Positions 1-12,900 of a DNA stretch of 64,000 nucleotides are shown in pieces. The first letter of the stretch is position 1. Every line of letters starts with the position of its first letter. The notes under the pieces are model-generated. The model saw only the letters and a list, made by a program, of their open reading frames with translations. It searched no databases and was not told the origin of the DNA. A program made the position numbers and the translations under genes. Origin of the DNA: Isoetes taiwanensis (taxonomy: Eukaryota > Streptophyta > Lycopodiopsida > Isoetales > Isoetaceae); NCBI GenBank assembly GCA_021234155.1, contig JAJEKV010000187.1:1-64000 (forward strand), read 5' to 3'.

Positions 1-3000
1 AGCTTCATCTTCTCCCTATTAATAATCTTAAGCTGCTTCTGAATGTCATCCACCCGTGATTCCCAACCTTTCTCTCTCTCCGAGGCTGCTTTTTCTGCCT
101 CCATATATTTTGTTGTCAGTTCACGCTGCTCATTTTCTAGCCTTCTGCAATCATTTAGATAATCTTGAATCCTAGCGTCACATTCTACTTTCATGGATCT
201 CACCAGTAACTCTGCTTCCTCAACCCTTTGTTCCATATTGTTTAGTTTACCATCCCATTCTTTCTTTCCAGCTTGAAATTCCATAGCTTTTGCCTGTGCC
301 TCTGAGTATAGCCTTTCCTTTTCATCCTGCATGAGAGAAATTTGTTGCATTAGATGCTGTATTTTATTCTCTAGTTGGCTTATTACAGCCAGCTTTTCCA
401 CACATGCCTGCTCATGCAGCTGTTCAAACTTTGCAGCTTTCTCTATTGCCTCATTCAGACATGTGTTCATGTGTCCTGTCTCTTTGTTGTATTCCTCATG
501 TCTCTTGTCAAGTTCCATTTCTAACCTTGAAACCTCACTTTCAACTAAAGCAAGAGATGATACTGATGATGAATGTTTCAAATCGGTGATTTGCAACTGG
601 TTCCTAAGTTCATTCTCTGTTATTTGCAGGTCTTTAATGTGGCCTTCTAATGCTTTTATGTTTTCAAGATGTCCTGCGGCTTCATCTTCCATCTGCTTTA
701 TCTCCAACTCAAACTTCTCTTTTGACTCATTATAGACCTTGCATCTTTCTTCTAAATCGGATTTGTTGGTTTCCAAGACGAGAACTCTAGCTCGGAGTGC
801 TTCAAGTTCATTCCTTATATCATTGTTCTTATTAACAAGTTCAATAGCATGGATTTCCAACTCTGCATTTTTGAACCTGTATGCTTCCTTCTCCTCCATG
901 CAGCAAATCAGGTGTCTTTCCAGATCCGTGTTTCTTTCGGCTAAGCGCTCTCCCTCCTCTTGAACCTGAGATATCTGATGCATGAGATTATCTTTTATTT
1001 GTGAAATTTCTTCTAACTGGGTTCTAAGGTCTATTTCCAGATGCTTCAAAGAATTTAACTCATTTTCGAGCAGGCCAATCTCCTGTTTTGATGCTTCCTG
1101 GGAGTCAGAAAACATTTTGCTTAGCATCTCTTTTTCGGCTTTTAAACCAGTGACTTCAACTTCAAGTTCCTCTTTGGATGCATTAATCAAGTCAAATTTC
1201 TCCTGTAAAGCAGATAGCTGTAAAGTAGTCTCCTTTTGCACAACGTCAAGATTTGCATGTTGTTGTAGATTGTGCACCCTTTTCTCCAACTTCCCCTTTA
1301 CCATTTGCAGATGCTTTATGGAAGACTCCATTTCCCCAAACCTTCCAGCTTGAGAAGCTATTTGCTGTAACAAATCTTCAATCTTTGCTTTCTGCTCATG
1401 ATTATCAGCCTCTAGGATTGCAATATTACGTTCCAGCTCTAGCTTTTGTACCTTGATAGCCTCTGCATCCGTTTCTAATTTGTCCTTCTCCTCTAGTGCT
1501 TTGTCAAATTGCTCTGTCATTTTTTGCATTTGTTTTGATAGTTCCATTATCTTCTGATGTGCTGACACATATTCTTCTTTTTCCTGTTCAGACTTAGATC
1601 TCAGGGATTCTATTTCCACCTCCATCGTATGAATTTCCTCATTGTATTTTTCGTTTTGTGACTCCAATTCTGAAATTGTTGTAGTCAAACCCTGAATTAA
1701 AGTCTGCAAATCAGAGATATGACTTGCATTGGTAGAACATTGTCCTGCATAGAACTCTTCCGTTTCCTTGACCTTCTTTTCCAAGTCATGTGCATGTGAT
1801 CTGACTCTCTCCAGCTCTTCATAATCTATATCTCCATCCATAGTACTAGATAACACATTATTTCTAACATGTTCTTCATTTGCTTTCTTAAGCTTAAAAA
1901 TCAAATCCAGGTTCTCCTCTGTCAGCTCTTTACAATCTTTTTCTAATTCTTCAATATCCCTCTTTAGGTTGTCTACCTCTTTTTGATGGTGTTCAGATGA
2001 TCCCTCATCGGCTTCAAGATGCTTGACAGGCTTCTTTTGACTTGATTGCAATTCAATAATTTTTTCTTGAAGTACCCTCATTTCACTCTCCTCCTGTGCT
2101 ATTTTTCTGTTCAAAGCATGTTCTTGCTCCTTTGCACTAAGCAAAGAAGCTTGAAGATGCTGGTTTTCTGACATAGCAGATTCCAGTTCTGTTCTTTGCT
2201 CCGCCAAGGATTTATCTGAATCTTGTAAAGCAACCATAAAGTCCATGTTTGATTGTTCTGTCCTTTTCAGCCGAATAGTAAGATCATAATTTTCTGCCTT
2301 AAAAGAAGCCAGTTCTTCTTGAAGACCCTTAATGATTCTCTTCGAATCGTCAGAATGCAACTTCACTGCATCAAACCTCAACCCACGAGCTTGTTTAGCA
2401 GATCTGAGGGTGTCAATCTCCAGGGCAAGTCTGTCGCGTTCATCTGCAAGAGCGGTCACCTCTGCACTTCTTTCGCATTGTTTTCTTTTCTGTTCTTCAA
2501 GTTGCTCTTTGAGATTTTTGACATCTAATTCCAACCTTTGAGCATGAGTTATAGCATCTACATAGGAAATCATATCTACTTGAGGACCTCCATTAGTAGA
2601 TTTCGGCTGCTCTACATCTTGGGAAAAAGAGTCATGTGGGCCACCTTTTGTATATTGGGAGGACCTCTGTAGCGAAACTAAAGTCCTTGCAGATTGGACT
2701 GGAGATGACCTATAACGGGATGCCTCGTGGCTGCTTCCCACTTTAGCTCTTCCACTTGGATGCTCCTTTCTACTATTTGTACAGGTTGTGGAAGACAGTA
2801 AATCTGCAGAAAACGTCCTTGAATTTCCACTGGTTCTGCCACTTGTACGTGGTGATGAAATATCAGATGAATCCTCCGAGCTGCAATGAGAGGCTGCAGC
2901 ACTATCCTGCACAGCGGAAGGAAGGGTTGCCTAAAAGTAAGTTCAAAAGACAATCATGTAAAATCACAAGGGTATAAGCCAAATACATCTACGTTGTAAG

Positions 3001-4204
3001 GACACATATCTTGTCATACTGCATGCATAGACATATGCAATGCATCTATACAACTAGCATTACCCTTGATGAATTGCGTACCAAACGACCACCAGCAGCA
3101 GATGTACCACTGCCAGCAGTAGAAAAATCTGGATCATCAATATCCTCTTCAGATGCAGACATGTGATTTGGGTCTGCAAGATGGTCATCCGACCCCCTAA
3201 GCATTCAAAATTTAAGTTTCAGATTAAAATACAATAATGACATGGTTAGCAACAACTGAATGTGAAAACATCAAATGACAGTAAACTACTGGCAACAACT
3301 GAATTTGAGCATGGATTGTGTTGTACCTGGTTCCACTGCTAGATAGGCATTGAATCTTGATCTGTCAATGAAACAGATGAGAAACATAAGTATTATGCTA
3401 TTTCAAGATGCTATATAATTTGACACCTTACATGCAGAATGGTGCCTGCATAACAATTCCTAAGAGGTAAGGACACAGAAGTTGGCGAGGTTGCACCTGC
3501 ATATTCTGCTATATTGACTGTTGCTTCACCAAGAACAGTACCCCGAGGATAACCCTGCAATTGTTTAAATAGTAAACAAACCTTTTCATGCATTATAGAA
3601 GCACATAAGAAGGCCAGAGTTCTTACTGATGTCACATGAAGCTTGTAAAACTTCTCCTCAAAAACTTTCAACCTGCTGTCCTGAATAAGTGTTGTAGTTT
3701 CAAGTATCGCATCAGGCCAGCGACAAGTCCCATTTTGAACAGCAGCTTTAGATGTCCTTGTACTTGCTTTTCCTGTCTCTGGAGGTATCAATGAAACAAC
3801 CAACTTATCCCAACCTGTCTGTGGGACCTGAATGGCAAGATGAAAATATATGTTAGGCAAGACTTGGTATTGCACGGCTAGCAAACTCCAGCACCAATGG
3901 TATTGCATGCTCAGATATGTCAAGCTCACCAGTTAAATCAACCAAAAAGCTGCAACAGTTTCGCTATATATATTAGTTCATATGAAGCAATCCAAAACTA
4001 ATGTGTTTTTCCTACTTACATATGGCAAGACAGAAAAACGAGTTTTTTCAATTTTGAAAATGTACCTCTACGTGCTCAATTATGTACTAACAAATTGGGT
4101 TCAAAAAGAAGGGAAGTCATTCGTACTCTTGTGGCATGAAGCTGTAGCCTAAAATCCAACTTCTGGTTCAACTTTTCGCCCTTTTTCTTTATCGTTTTTA
4201 ACAT
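1..4204 (-). CDS. NT-C2 domain coiled-coil protein, six exons visible, 3' end beyond window
   Basis: Exons read on the minus strand are 4204-4127, 3827-3627, 3554-3432, 3361-3327, 3196-3064 and 2930 to the left edge. Each junction has GT/AG and phases agree throughout. I read all 976 codons of the last visible exon and found no stop. The start ATG at 4204 opens a basic stretch (MLKTIKKKGEKLNQKLDF) followed by LQLHATR, VPQTGWDKLVVSLIPPETGK and LHIKIQCLSSS. This is the N-terminal C2 domain of the EEIG1/EHBP1 type (NT-C2), residues about 1-150. A Ser-rich linker follows to about residue 330, then a Glu/Lys/Gln-rich coiled coil of over 800 residues. Plant relatives are annotated as myosin-heavy-chain-related proteins. 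The family is thought to link membranes to the cytoskeleton, but the exact role is unknown. The visible protein is 1,166 residues and looks intact. Confidence 0.9.
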
Positions 4205-5876
4205 CGCGCTTAGTTTCTATCTTCTTTATGAGACGCATCATTCACCCTGAGTCCAGAGTTCAACCAAGAAAATGGCATTCCCGACATAGAAAAATCTGAG
4301 AATGTCTTCTGATGTGTTTACGTTATGAAAGAAAAGACGGTCATCGTGACATGATAGAATCAGTTTTTCACTTTCAAACAACTGATCTGTTCATCAAACA
4401 CAAGGTTATTGACAAATCTACAGCTTAGTGAATTGAAGATCTCCTTCGTACTGTTATATTCTACCGGAATTTCTCCAAAAAAGGCTTGATCCAAAAACTA
4501 AGGGACATTTGGCCTTTGACTGAGGAAAATTTCCACAAAGATGAAGCTCAATAAATGGGCCGATTTACGATTTAGTACAAGAAAGCCAAAATCCATGCTC
4601 CCCAAGAGATGGCAGCTAAATCGTGAGAAATGGATCAACAATACGGCAATGTATGCTGGAAAAATGAGAGAGAATCAGCCACAAGGTGGAAACCTTTCGG
4701 AGAAAGAGCTTCCAAGCCTCTTTCTTCACGATTTGACACTACAGTGAAGAGAGAGACAAAGTGCTCGAATCCCGCCGCGACTGGCGTCGCCGGTCCAAAC
4801 TACATTTGGACCGGTAATGGCCAGGAAATTAGGCGTTTCCGTTCCGACCGCCTTGAATACGTAAGCTTATCAGCTCGATTTTCTTTCCCATAATAATGGG
4901 CAGGCGAGAATCTTACAGGAGAAATGGCCTCCTAATGACTTTGGCAGGCTTAATGGCTTCCCCAGGACATTAGGCTTGCTTCACATGCCAAAGTTGCATG
5001 CGACTCTGCAACGCCGACTCCGACGATCTGGTTCACATGCGCTTTTTCCTCAACAAAACATCGACAAATAACATAATCGAGATTTTAAGACTAGGCTATG
5101 ACGGCTGTGACCTCTGTCATGATGTATGCCTTTTTTTTTTTTGCCACGTCATTTTTTTGTCATGCCATGTCATAAAACGGTCACATTCAACTTTGCAATG
5201 AATAGCCTCTTTGTGCATATGCCAAAATATTTCTTGGCGCTTTAAGTATTAGGGTGCTTTCCCATGGACGGACGGACCTGGATGATCATCACCATGACTG
5301 TCAATGGGAAGCAAATCTTGAAGTAAAGCTGAATGCAACAGCACCCACTTTTTAATGCTTTCCTTAGAAGCACCTAGTAAAAAATTGGCCCATAAAGTTA
5401 AGGTATTTCTTATTTTAGCTCAATCAATTTTCACATGATGATCCGATGGCTATCTCCAATGATTTTGTATTATTAGAGTAGATAAGCATGTTCCAGGCAT
5501 AAAAAAAATAAAAAAAAATTATGGTGTAGTTAGTAGAGGTTGGGAAAAGTAATATATATTCCTAGGGGAGATGGCAATCTATATTATTACTCTAGTCTCC
5601 AAAAAAAAGATGCATCTCACTAAAGACCCACATCTATGGCATGTCACGCCCCCTTCATTATCTCATCTCTACCGCACTTGCCACTTTCCATCATCTTTGC
5701 ATCGGCCTTGATTTCCTTGTATATATGTCCATGTTGTGATTCATATGTCCGAATTGGAGTAGGCCTTTTGGGTATCTTAAATGTACAATGTATTATAGTA
5801 TATGCTCTTTGCTTGCAAGAATTTGCATTCTCGAGAATTCTGTTGTCCCAAAAATAGAATATGCCAGTATATTACC
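4205..5876. other. Intergenic, upstream of the NT-C2 gene
   Basis: This should hold the promoter and 5' UTR of the minus-strand NT-C2 gene. Short ORFs at 4541-4893 and 4998-5201 match nothing I recognise and lack coding character. AT-rich runs occur near 5130, 5500 and 5600. No clear core promoter element was identified. Confidence 0.4.
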
Positions 5877-5880
5877 ACTA

Positions 5881-5909
5881 GGGTGAAAGTATGCTGGTGG
5901 GTAGCAAAA
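5881..5909 (+). repeat. Element 1 left terminal inverted repeat
   Basis: 29 bp, identical to the reverse complement of 13510-13538. The host tetranucleotide ACTA lies immediately outside. Confidence 0.9.
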
Positions 5910-6213
5910 AAACGCGACCCCAGCACCCAGCACCAGCACCCTTCATACTATTTTTTCCACCCTTCACCAATTGAAGTATAACCTATGCTATGCCCGTCAC
6001 TTCACATAGGGCGTACACGTTTCAATCATAACCTTCTTACCGCCCACCGTAACTAATGACTGTGACCCGAAAGGGTAGCGAACTTTGAATTTGTAATTTC
6101 GAACCGTGCTCCCCACCTTTTGCTACTCCGGCCAAATAGCCCGCGGAGAAGAAGCTCTAGAATTTCCGGATTCACTCCAAGCTTAGTATTCCAAAACTCA
6201 AACGCCAAAAACT

Positions 6214-6279
6214 ATGGTGAAGAAGGTTGTTAATCCGCCGGCTCGGCCAAAGAATTCCAATGGATGCCATGCTTGCGGG
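6214..6279 (+). CDS. Candidate first exon of the Element 1 RING-like gene
   Basis: An ATG opens 22 codons (MVKKVVNPPARPKN... ending GCHACG) that stop exactly at a strong GTAAGC donor, in phase 0. It lies about 300 bp inside the left TIR, where a first exon of the leftmost gene would be expected, and ends in a CxxC pair. The link to the downstream reading frame at 6928 is inferred. The intervening 6350-6920 sequence is Lys/Pro/Arg-rich in plus-strand frames but broken, and I could not build a continuous model. Confidence 0.35.
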
Positions 6280-6927
6280 GTAAGCAAAATGTAAATCCAA
6301 TTTTGATGGCTTATGGTGCCCCTGTTAATTTGTTTTTCTTGATTTCTTTTCACCCGGAAGAACGTGCCCCTAAGACCCGACCTGGGCCGATTGCCGAACC
6401 GAGGAGGACTTCCATGCCTACGCTGGTCTATCAAACGAGGGTGTGCATCCCTCTCAATTTCGAACGGATGTGATATCTGCAGCGAGAATATAATGAGGTT
6501 TGGGACACCAATGGTGTCATTCAACAAGACATCCATCGACAAAATAAGGCCGAGAGCACGAAGAAGCTCTAATTGAGTCATTGAGCAAGATATACCCGAA
6601 GGATTGAAGAACGAGAAGTAAGGAAGACGGTTTCCTTTTATTTGCATTCAACAACCGCAAGAGGGCCAAGCGGGGATCCGAAAATTTCAAGGTCAATTGG
6701 GCGGCCCGAAGTGGCGCGAAAAAGCGAGCCTATTCGAGCAAGGTCAAGAGTGAACCCAAAGACCGGTGGCCCCAGTGAACACAAAGAGCCCAAAGAAATC
6801 ACGTGGTAATAACAAAGACTCAAAAGCATTGCGAGAAAAGCCACCCTCGAATCACTGGCCAGAAAATTAGAAGGGAGGTTGTCATTCAGGAGTACTTCAA
6901 TGTGTCCAAAGAAGATTCTCTCGCCTT

Positions 6928-7561
6928 ATGGGGAAAATATTTCCGTCACGAAAGCATGATCCAAGATACGAAGCCCTAAAATTGCAGCAGAATGACCTAG
7001 TGTCAAAGAAGGAACAGGCTGCACAATCTCAGGCAAAGGGAAGCTTCTTCTCGGCTGCAGAGGGGAAGTTGAAGACCATAAAGGATAATATTGCACGTCT
7101 TCAAGCACTGCCAGATCCTAATGCAGGTGTCTCTGCTGAGATTCATTCTTTGGAGAGGGAGAAAGATATGGCAGAATATATGCTGAAGTCCCTACTTGAA
7201 ATGGGGGGTGGGCCAATAGATCAAACCTGTGTAGAAAAGGTGGCTGCACTAACTGCTGAGATTGCCAACAACGAGTCCCTCCTTGCAAAAGCCCAGCAGC
7301 ACTTACAGAATGTCACCAGGCTGAGGGAGATGACCAAGAGAAATGATCAGCTGGTCAGCATCACTCCAATACCATTCCGATTGCCAATTGGAGATGAGGA
7401 GAGATGCTCCACCTGTGGTCTTGCATTCCAGGATGATTACACCCTCAGCCTGCGGATGAAATGTGGACATCATTATCACGCTAGCGCACCGGTTGCTCAT
7501 GGAAAAAGGATGTTGCCTCGAGTGCCGTGAGACCATTCCTACCGGCTTAGTGCGGAAATAG
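6928..7561 (+). CDS. Coiled-coil protein with C-terminal RING-like zinc finger (transposon accessory gene)
   Basis: The main frame (6928-7530) has a charged helical region (residues about 10-140, heptad-like, rich in Glu, Lys, Gln), then a RING-like start: C160-x2-C163, C179-G-H181 and H184. The frame then runs out. The +1 frame from about 7490 supplies the missing end (LLMEKGCCLECRETIPTG, with C-x2-C) up to TAG at 7559-7561. The finger is therefore split by a 1-nt frame break, either real decay or a consensus error. A homologue with the shared EMTK motif and a CGHTYC RING core sits in the same relative place in Element 2. RING proteins are commonly E3 ubiquitin ligases; activity here is inference. 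The true N-terminus may lie in upstream exons. Confidence 0.65.
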
Positions 7562-8532
7562 GTAAGCTTAATACAAGAAAGCAGAAGTGTTGCATCTTTG
7601 GAACAGCTCACAAAACCGAGAAGAATATAATTGATGTTGATGAGCATGTAGACACAACTCCCCGGTAGCAAAGAGGAAAAGGAAACAAAGAAATCACACC
7701 AAAAAGTAAAAGGACCCCGGATCAGCCAAGCACAAGTCCACAAGGGTTCACATTCCACGACCAAGACATGGGAAAAAAGGTACATGCCCGCTTTTGGGGC
7801 TCTATTTTGAATTGACAAAGATCGGGGTGTCTTTGTAGACATTGGACGACAAACTACCAAAGACTCTTGACTGCATCGCAAAGACTTGGCGGCCGCAGTC
7901 TTGGAGACACCAAAGCATCTTTGAATCCAAGGGAGATTCAAGTAGTAGTGATGGTGCCAACAATTATAGTATAGTTCCAAATTCTGCGATTTGCCTCTAC
8001 AAAGGCCTCCTCTAACAACGTTCTTTGCGGGGAAGGAAAACGATGGCGAAGATGTCTAATCGATTCGAACAATCGTTAAGCGGTGAACAGTTGACACGGT
8101 CAAGGACCGTGAAGGTTGTGGAAGAAGAAAGTGAGGGTGAGTCGAAAAAATGACCTTGATGAGGGCGTCCCCATAGAAGTAGCATTTGGAAAGAAAAAAC
8201 ATGGCTAATGTAATTTTGCCTTATGTATTTCGTGCAAGCAAACCTTGATTTTGCAAGACAACCCTAAACCATCACCAAAAGGTTTTTGTTCAAACAATTA
8301 ATATATTTGATCCCTGCTTTTATTCCACCTTTAATGTGCAAATTCTGGTTTGGATTATTCAACTTAGGCTTCAAAAAAACTTGTCTCAAGAAAAAAGAAG
8401 GCACCAATGGTTATACTTAGTGAATCGATGAAGAAGACAATATAGATAAAGAAGTGCCAAACAAACTCTAACATACAAAAGGTGCCTGTTATCCCGTTAT
8501 ATTTCGTAATGTGTTTGAATTTCAGTTGTTAA

Positions 8533-9585
8533 TTGCAGCTCATCCTTGCATGCAGGGAGAAACAGTGCGTGAATGAAGAAACCGAGGACAAAGGCAAAGC
8601 AAGGGTTACTGATAGCCGGGAAACACCCATACATTGGGGGCAGGGAGATACCAATAAGGATGAATCTGACTATGGCTATCAGCACTCTCCATCATCTGGT
8701 AGCAAAGATAAAGCGAGTCAAAGAGGTTGCAAAGATCCGGCCCAAAGACCTCCCGATAGCACTTCCCAGCAGAGTCCAGCACACATTGCAGCACAGACAA
8801 GCACGATGCAGCACACATCGACAGTGGTTGCAAACGTCCAAGGATGGACACCCAGACGGAAGTTGATGGTGCTGGACGTAAATGGTGTACTGGCACAGAC
8901 ACAACAGAGGAGAATGAACGGGAAAATCTTGCCTCCACCACAAACCAAGCATGTTGTAAAAGAAACTGCAAATAAGTACCTCATTTGCAGACCAGGGTAT
9001 CATGAGTTTGTGGAGTGGGCACTGCAGAGGTTTGATATTGTTATTTGGAGTGCTTCTCTACTTCGGAATACAAGGGATATGGTGGATGCATTGTTCCCTG
9101 ATTTGCAGACCAGATTCTTGAAGGTTTATGGTCAAGAGCATTGCTATGCATGCAAGCATCCAAACAGACCAGAAAAGCAGATTTTTTTCAAGGAGTTGAA
9201 GGTTGTACTTGAGGATTTTCCTCAAAATCATGGTATGATTTTCTTGGTTGATGACAGCCTACACAAAGGGTTTCTAAACCCTGCACACACAACCCTTCCC
9301 ATTATGCCTTTCAAGGGGCAAAGAGGGACAACTTTTGCGAAAGTTTGTGTGTCCAACTTTGGAATACTTGTCTTCTCATACTTTGTCAGTACAGAAACGA
9401 TCTCACAGGTTGACATCACTGATGCATGGTTGGAAGAGGAGACAGTTGTAGTGCTGGATTACTGCCTCAACAACTATCTTGTCTCGGCCTACTATATCCT
9501 CAATGCTCCATTAGAAGTACAAAGGCAGCTGCTGGGCACCCTTCCTGGCGACCAGCATGACTCTGAAGACTTCGATGACTCATGA
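8533..9585 (+). CDS. FCP1/SCP-like HAD phosphatase-family protein (transposon cargo)
   Basis: After a disordered Gln/Ser-rich N-terminus (residues 1-105) comes an FCP1-homology HAD fold. Motif I is VLDVNGVL (D115, N117), motif II is the WSAS segment at 172, and VDDS at 239-242 is the motif IV aspartate pair. The nucleophile D115 is kept, but the second motif I aspartate (general acid/base in DxDGT) is Asn. This is also seen in plant HAD relatives with a DxNG motif, so activity is doubtful. An in-frame 66-bp GT-AG segment (9343-9408, 22 codons) interrupts the domain just after the conserved NPAHT and KGQRGTTF region and is probably an intron. The first residues may be intronic: splice acceptors lie at about 8540 and 8554, and an ATG exon at 8043-8138 ending at GTGAGT is a candidate upstream exon, though phases do not match cleanly. 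The gene lies wholly inside Element 1 and is not needed for known transposition chemistry. Confidence 0.7.
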   Translation: MQLILACREKQCVNEETEDKGKARVTDSRETPIHWGQGDTNKDESDYGYQHSPSSGSKDKASQRGCKDPAQRPPDSTSQQSPAHIAAQTSTMQHTSTVVANVQGWTPRRKLMVLDVNGVLAQTQQRRMNGKILPPPQTKHVVKETANKYLICRPGYHEFVEWALQRFDIVIWSASLLRNTRDMVDALFPDLQTRFLKVYGQEHCYACKHPNRPEKQIFFKELKVVLEDFPQNHGMIFLVDDSLHKGFLNPAHTTLPIMPFKGQRGTTFAKVCVSNFGILVFSYFVSTETISQVDITDAWLEEETVVVLDYCLNNYLVSAYYILNAPLEVQRQLLGTLPGDQHDSEDFDDS

Positions 9586-9995
9586 AGTAACCATTGTACG
9601 ATTACTTTTTGTAATATATATGTATGATTACTTTGTCTTATCTTCAAGATTGAGTGATATTGAGTGATGTTCTAATCTTGAGTGTACAATTTTCTGTAAT
9701 ATATATCAAGCTTACTCTCCAATACTACAAGCATTGTTTCCAATACTAAAATACTCCAATAATTCAAACCAATACTACAAACATTGTCTTAGGGGCATTG
9801 TCTCCAATACAATGATCAAAATTTGAGACAAGTACACAAGTAACTACAGATTTGTTACAATGATAAAACAACTAGGCCAAGCATATTCAACCTTCATATG
9901 GCGGTATCAAGGATCATCCGGTGAGTAGCCCGTTCAAGGGAAAATCAAGATGCCGGGAATCGATTCATCTCAAACTTGATAGCCGATCGTGATGA

Positions 9996-12900
9996 TCATC
10001 TTGGAAAGTCGCCTTTGTCTTCAAGTAGCTCCCAACTACCATCCGGTAGGCAAAGATAGTACAAACTAGCCAACACATGTTCATCCACATTGAAGGTTCG
10101 ACCCGCTATCCTTGACAATTCTGTCAAGGATATGCCTCGGCTTAACACATTTGACCACATAGAAATCTGCATTCTCCTGATTTCCCTGCTCGGCTACAAC
10201 AGCAAAGTTATCACCTTCCTCTACGTTTCCGGATAGCCATTCTCCATCACCTTCAAAAAATGCCTCATCGATTTCGTCTTCAGTACCTTCACCAGTAGAC
10301 TTATCTGGCTTTAGTGTAACATATTTCCAATTCTTCAATGCATTGCTTGTTCACACAAGATGACCAGTTTCCTTTCAAACAGTTACCACAGAAACAACTT
10401 AAACCTCTATGAGCCACCCTTGTGCTTGATTTGGCCAAGTATGTCCGGATGCTGTGTATTTGCTTGGTCCCTTCCACCCTGGCACAGTCCAGCGGGTCTG
10501 TCCTATCAACATCATCCTTTCCAATTACCCAGAAGTACCTGCAAGGAAACAACAAGTATTGCATCTCACAGACAGCATAATACAGCACTACTCATCACAA
10601 GATGCTGGCAGTTCCGCGACAAAGACTTAAAGCGGATGAAAGCACTATTCAAAGACATTACCGGTTTACGGTGACAAAGACTACTCAACGAATATCTGGC
10701 CAGATGAAAGCATAATACCTTTTGATGTCCCCGTTGTTGGTACCTTCATTCCAGCGAGTTGCGAATTCACATGCATCAGCAGCACCCCTAAATCTCACCC
10801 CATCATACTTGAGCTGCTCTCTAGTGAATGCCCCTTTAAGGACTGCCCCTTGCCCATCGTGCTCTCCCTTACCATGGGCTGTCCCAAAGAAATTCCATAC
10901 TATTTCCTTCCCTAGCTCATGGTGATATCTTGGTAGGAAATAGAATGGCCGGGCAGATTTGAATTGGCTAGAACAACCATCTGACCAAACTATATGCCTG
11001 GAGAAATCTACACCATTTGATACAAGCCATGAATTGTGCTTTCTAAGACAGTGCTGCACAAAAAGAGTGTCATGAAGCTTGTCATCACTCAAGTAAAAAT
11101 GGGTTTCCTTCAATAGCTTTCTGATCCCAGAACTGATGTCCATCCTATACGTGATGTGGACGAGAATTGTTATCTGGTCATTGTGCCAATGCTGGCTTTG
11201 AACCTCCCTTTGTATTTTTATGCTGTAATTCTCTGCAAAATCAATTACAGAAACAATGGTGTCATCTTGGATATTGTCCAGGCAACTCCTGAATTGCATG
11301 GCCTGCCATCTAGCCCTGTAATTGTGTGGCACGAATATCTTCAATGTGGAACACAGATATGAAATGAAATCCTTCACTGCCGTTCTCTTGTAAGACAATC
11401 TGAGGACTGGCTTTGGTCCTTTTTTTTTTTTCCCTTGCCATTTGAGGTCTCGTCTTGTCTTTGCAGCTTCGATTCACCAGTCCCACCGACTTGCTTGGAT
11501 TTCTTACTTTTGTTTCCCTTCTTCTCAACTTGTGCTGCAGCTTCAGGCTGTGTCCCACCAGCTACCTTGGATTTCTTACTTTTGTTTCCCTTCTTGGTGG
11601 CATTTTTCTGCTGCCACCTGGCACCTCCTTGGTAACGCAAATGCAACTCCACCGGCCTCTTACTGTCTCCACCGGAATGCAGAATAACAAGGTGCAGTAG
11701 CATAAAACGTAAGATTAGCGCAAGTTGAAAGCACAAAAGCAGTTTTCAGCGGATGACAAATACATATCGATGTTGCAAATGCAATAAAGAGAGTATTACC
11801 TTTTCAAACGTCTTCCATTCAAGCAAGAACTCATGATTCTCTCTCTCTCTTGGACATATAGGAAGAGTTTTTATGCCACACTTCTGACATGTCTGCATCA
11901 AGCAGTCATGTTTATGCCATTCTTCACCCTCGCTCTTGTTGCAAACCACAGCCCTCCAGAGCTCGCTGGTTGAGTCATACATATATTGGCTGGCCAGACA
12001 CGTCTCACCAGGTCCACAGACCTCGCAGGTGCACTTGCACTCTTCACCATGAAATCCAGTTTTCGCTGACCTTAATGCATTCAGGGCTACCCTGGCATAC
12101 TCCAACTTCATATGGTATATGCAACAACAGGTTTCCCTTTCTGATACTTTCTTTACATAAATAGGCTTCAACTTCTCGAAAGCCTTTAAGCAAACAGGGT
12201 GTTCAGGATGTGCCTTTTTGTATTGTTGAAATAGCTCCAGCTGAATGGTGGCCGTTGGTTAGAAATATTTATGCAACAATAGCAAAGAAAAATTTGTATG
12301 GAAACTTATACCTGTGTGACCTCCATAAGGTGCAAGGGATAAGAAATTCGGAAGCCTGACTCTCCAACAGTGTTCACAACATCTTTCTTGCAAGGAGAGA
12401 CTCTGCTATTTTGTTTCCAGAATTTTGTTATGCTTTGCTTGCAAGCAGGGGTGAGAGAATCGCACCTCAACCTCCTTTGGAAGCTAGACCACGGACCATT
12501 TCCAAGGACGGCTTCCGATTTTCTTAATGCAGCAGTTGCAATTGTTGACCTCATGCAACCTATCATAAGAAATATTGCACATTAATCAATGAACATATCT
12601 CATCCAAAGATCACTCAAAGATACAAGCACTTAAAAGCACTTAAAAGCACGAAGAAGCACAGGCATGAAAGCAAGAATTAGATGCACCTAACAGCCCTGC
12701 CATAGTGGAATTGCATCTCGATTTTGTGGAAGAAGCCATCACCAGTGTCGAGGTTCTGGCTCTCCAAACATCATGGTTCCTTTTGCCTCTTTGTGGCTGC
12801 CATTGTCTGTTTCAAGTTGTTGAGCAACGACCCCGCTGCCTTGCACTCCTTTGGATTTGGCAAAATTCCAGGTTCTGAGATTTCCATTTCGTGGTGATGA

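Noticed and set aside
6198-6647. 149-residue minus-strand ORF at the left side of Element 1
   Set aside because: It overlaps the better-supported plus-strand exon at 6214-6279 with its GTAAGC donor and has no recognisable domain.
7303-7980. 225-residue minus-strand ORF
   Set aside because: It lies antisense to the RING-like gene and its downstream region, with no recognisable domain; treated as a shadow.
9343-9408. Extra 22-residue loop as a novel insertion in the HAD domain
   Set aside because: The segment has exact GT...AG ends and intron-like composition, so a short in-frame intron is the simpler reading.
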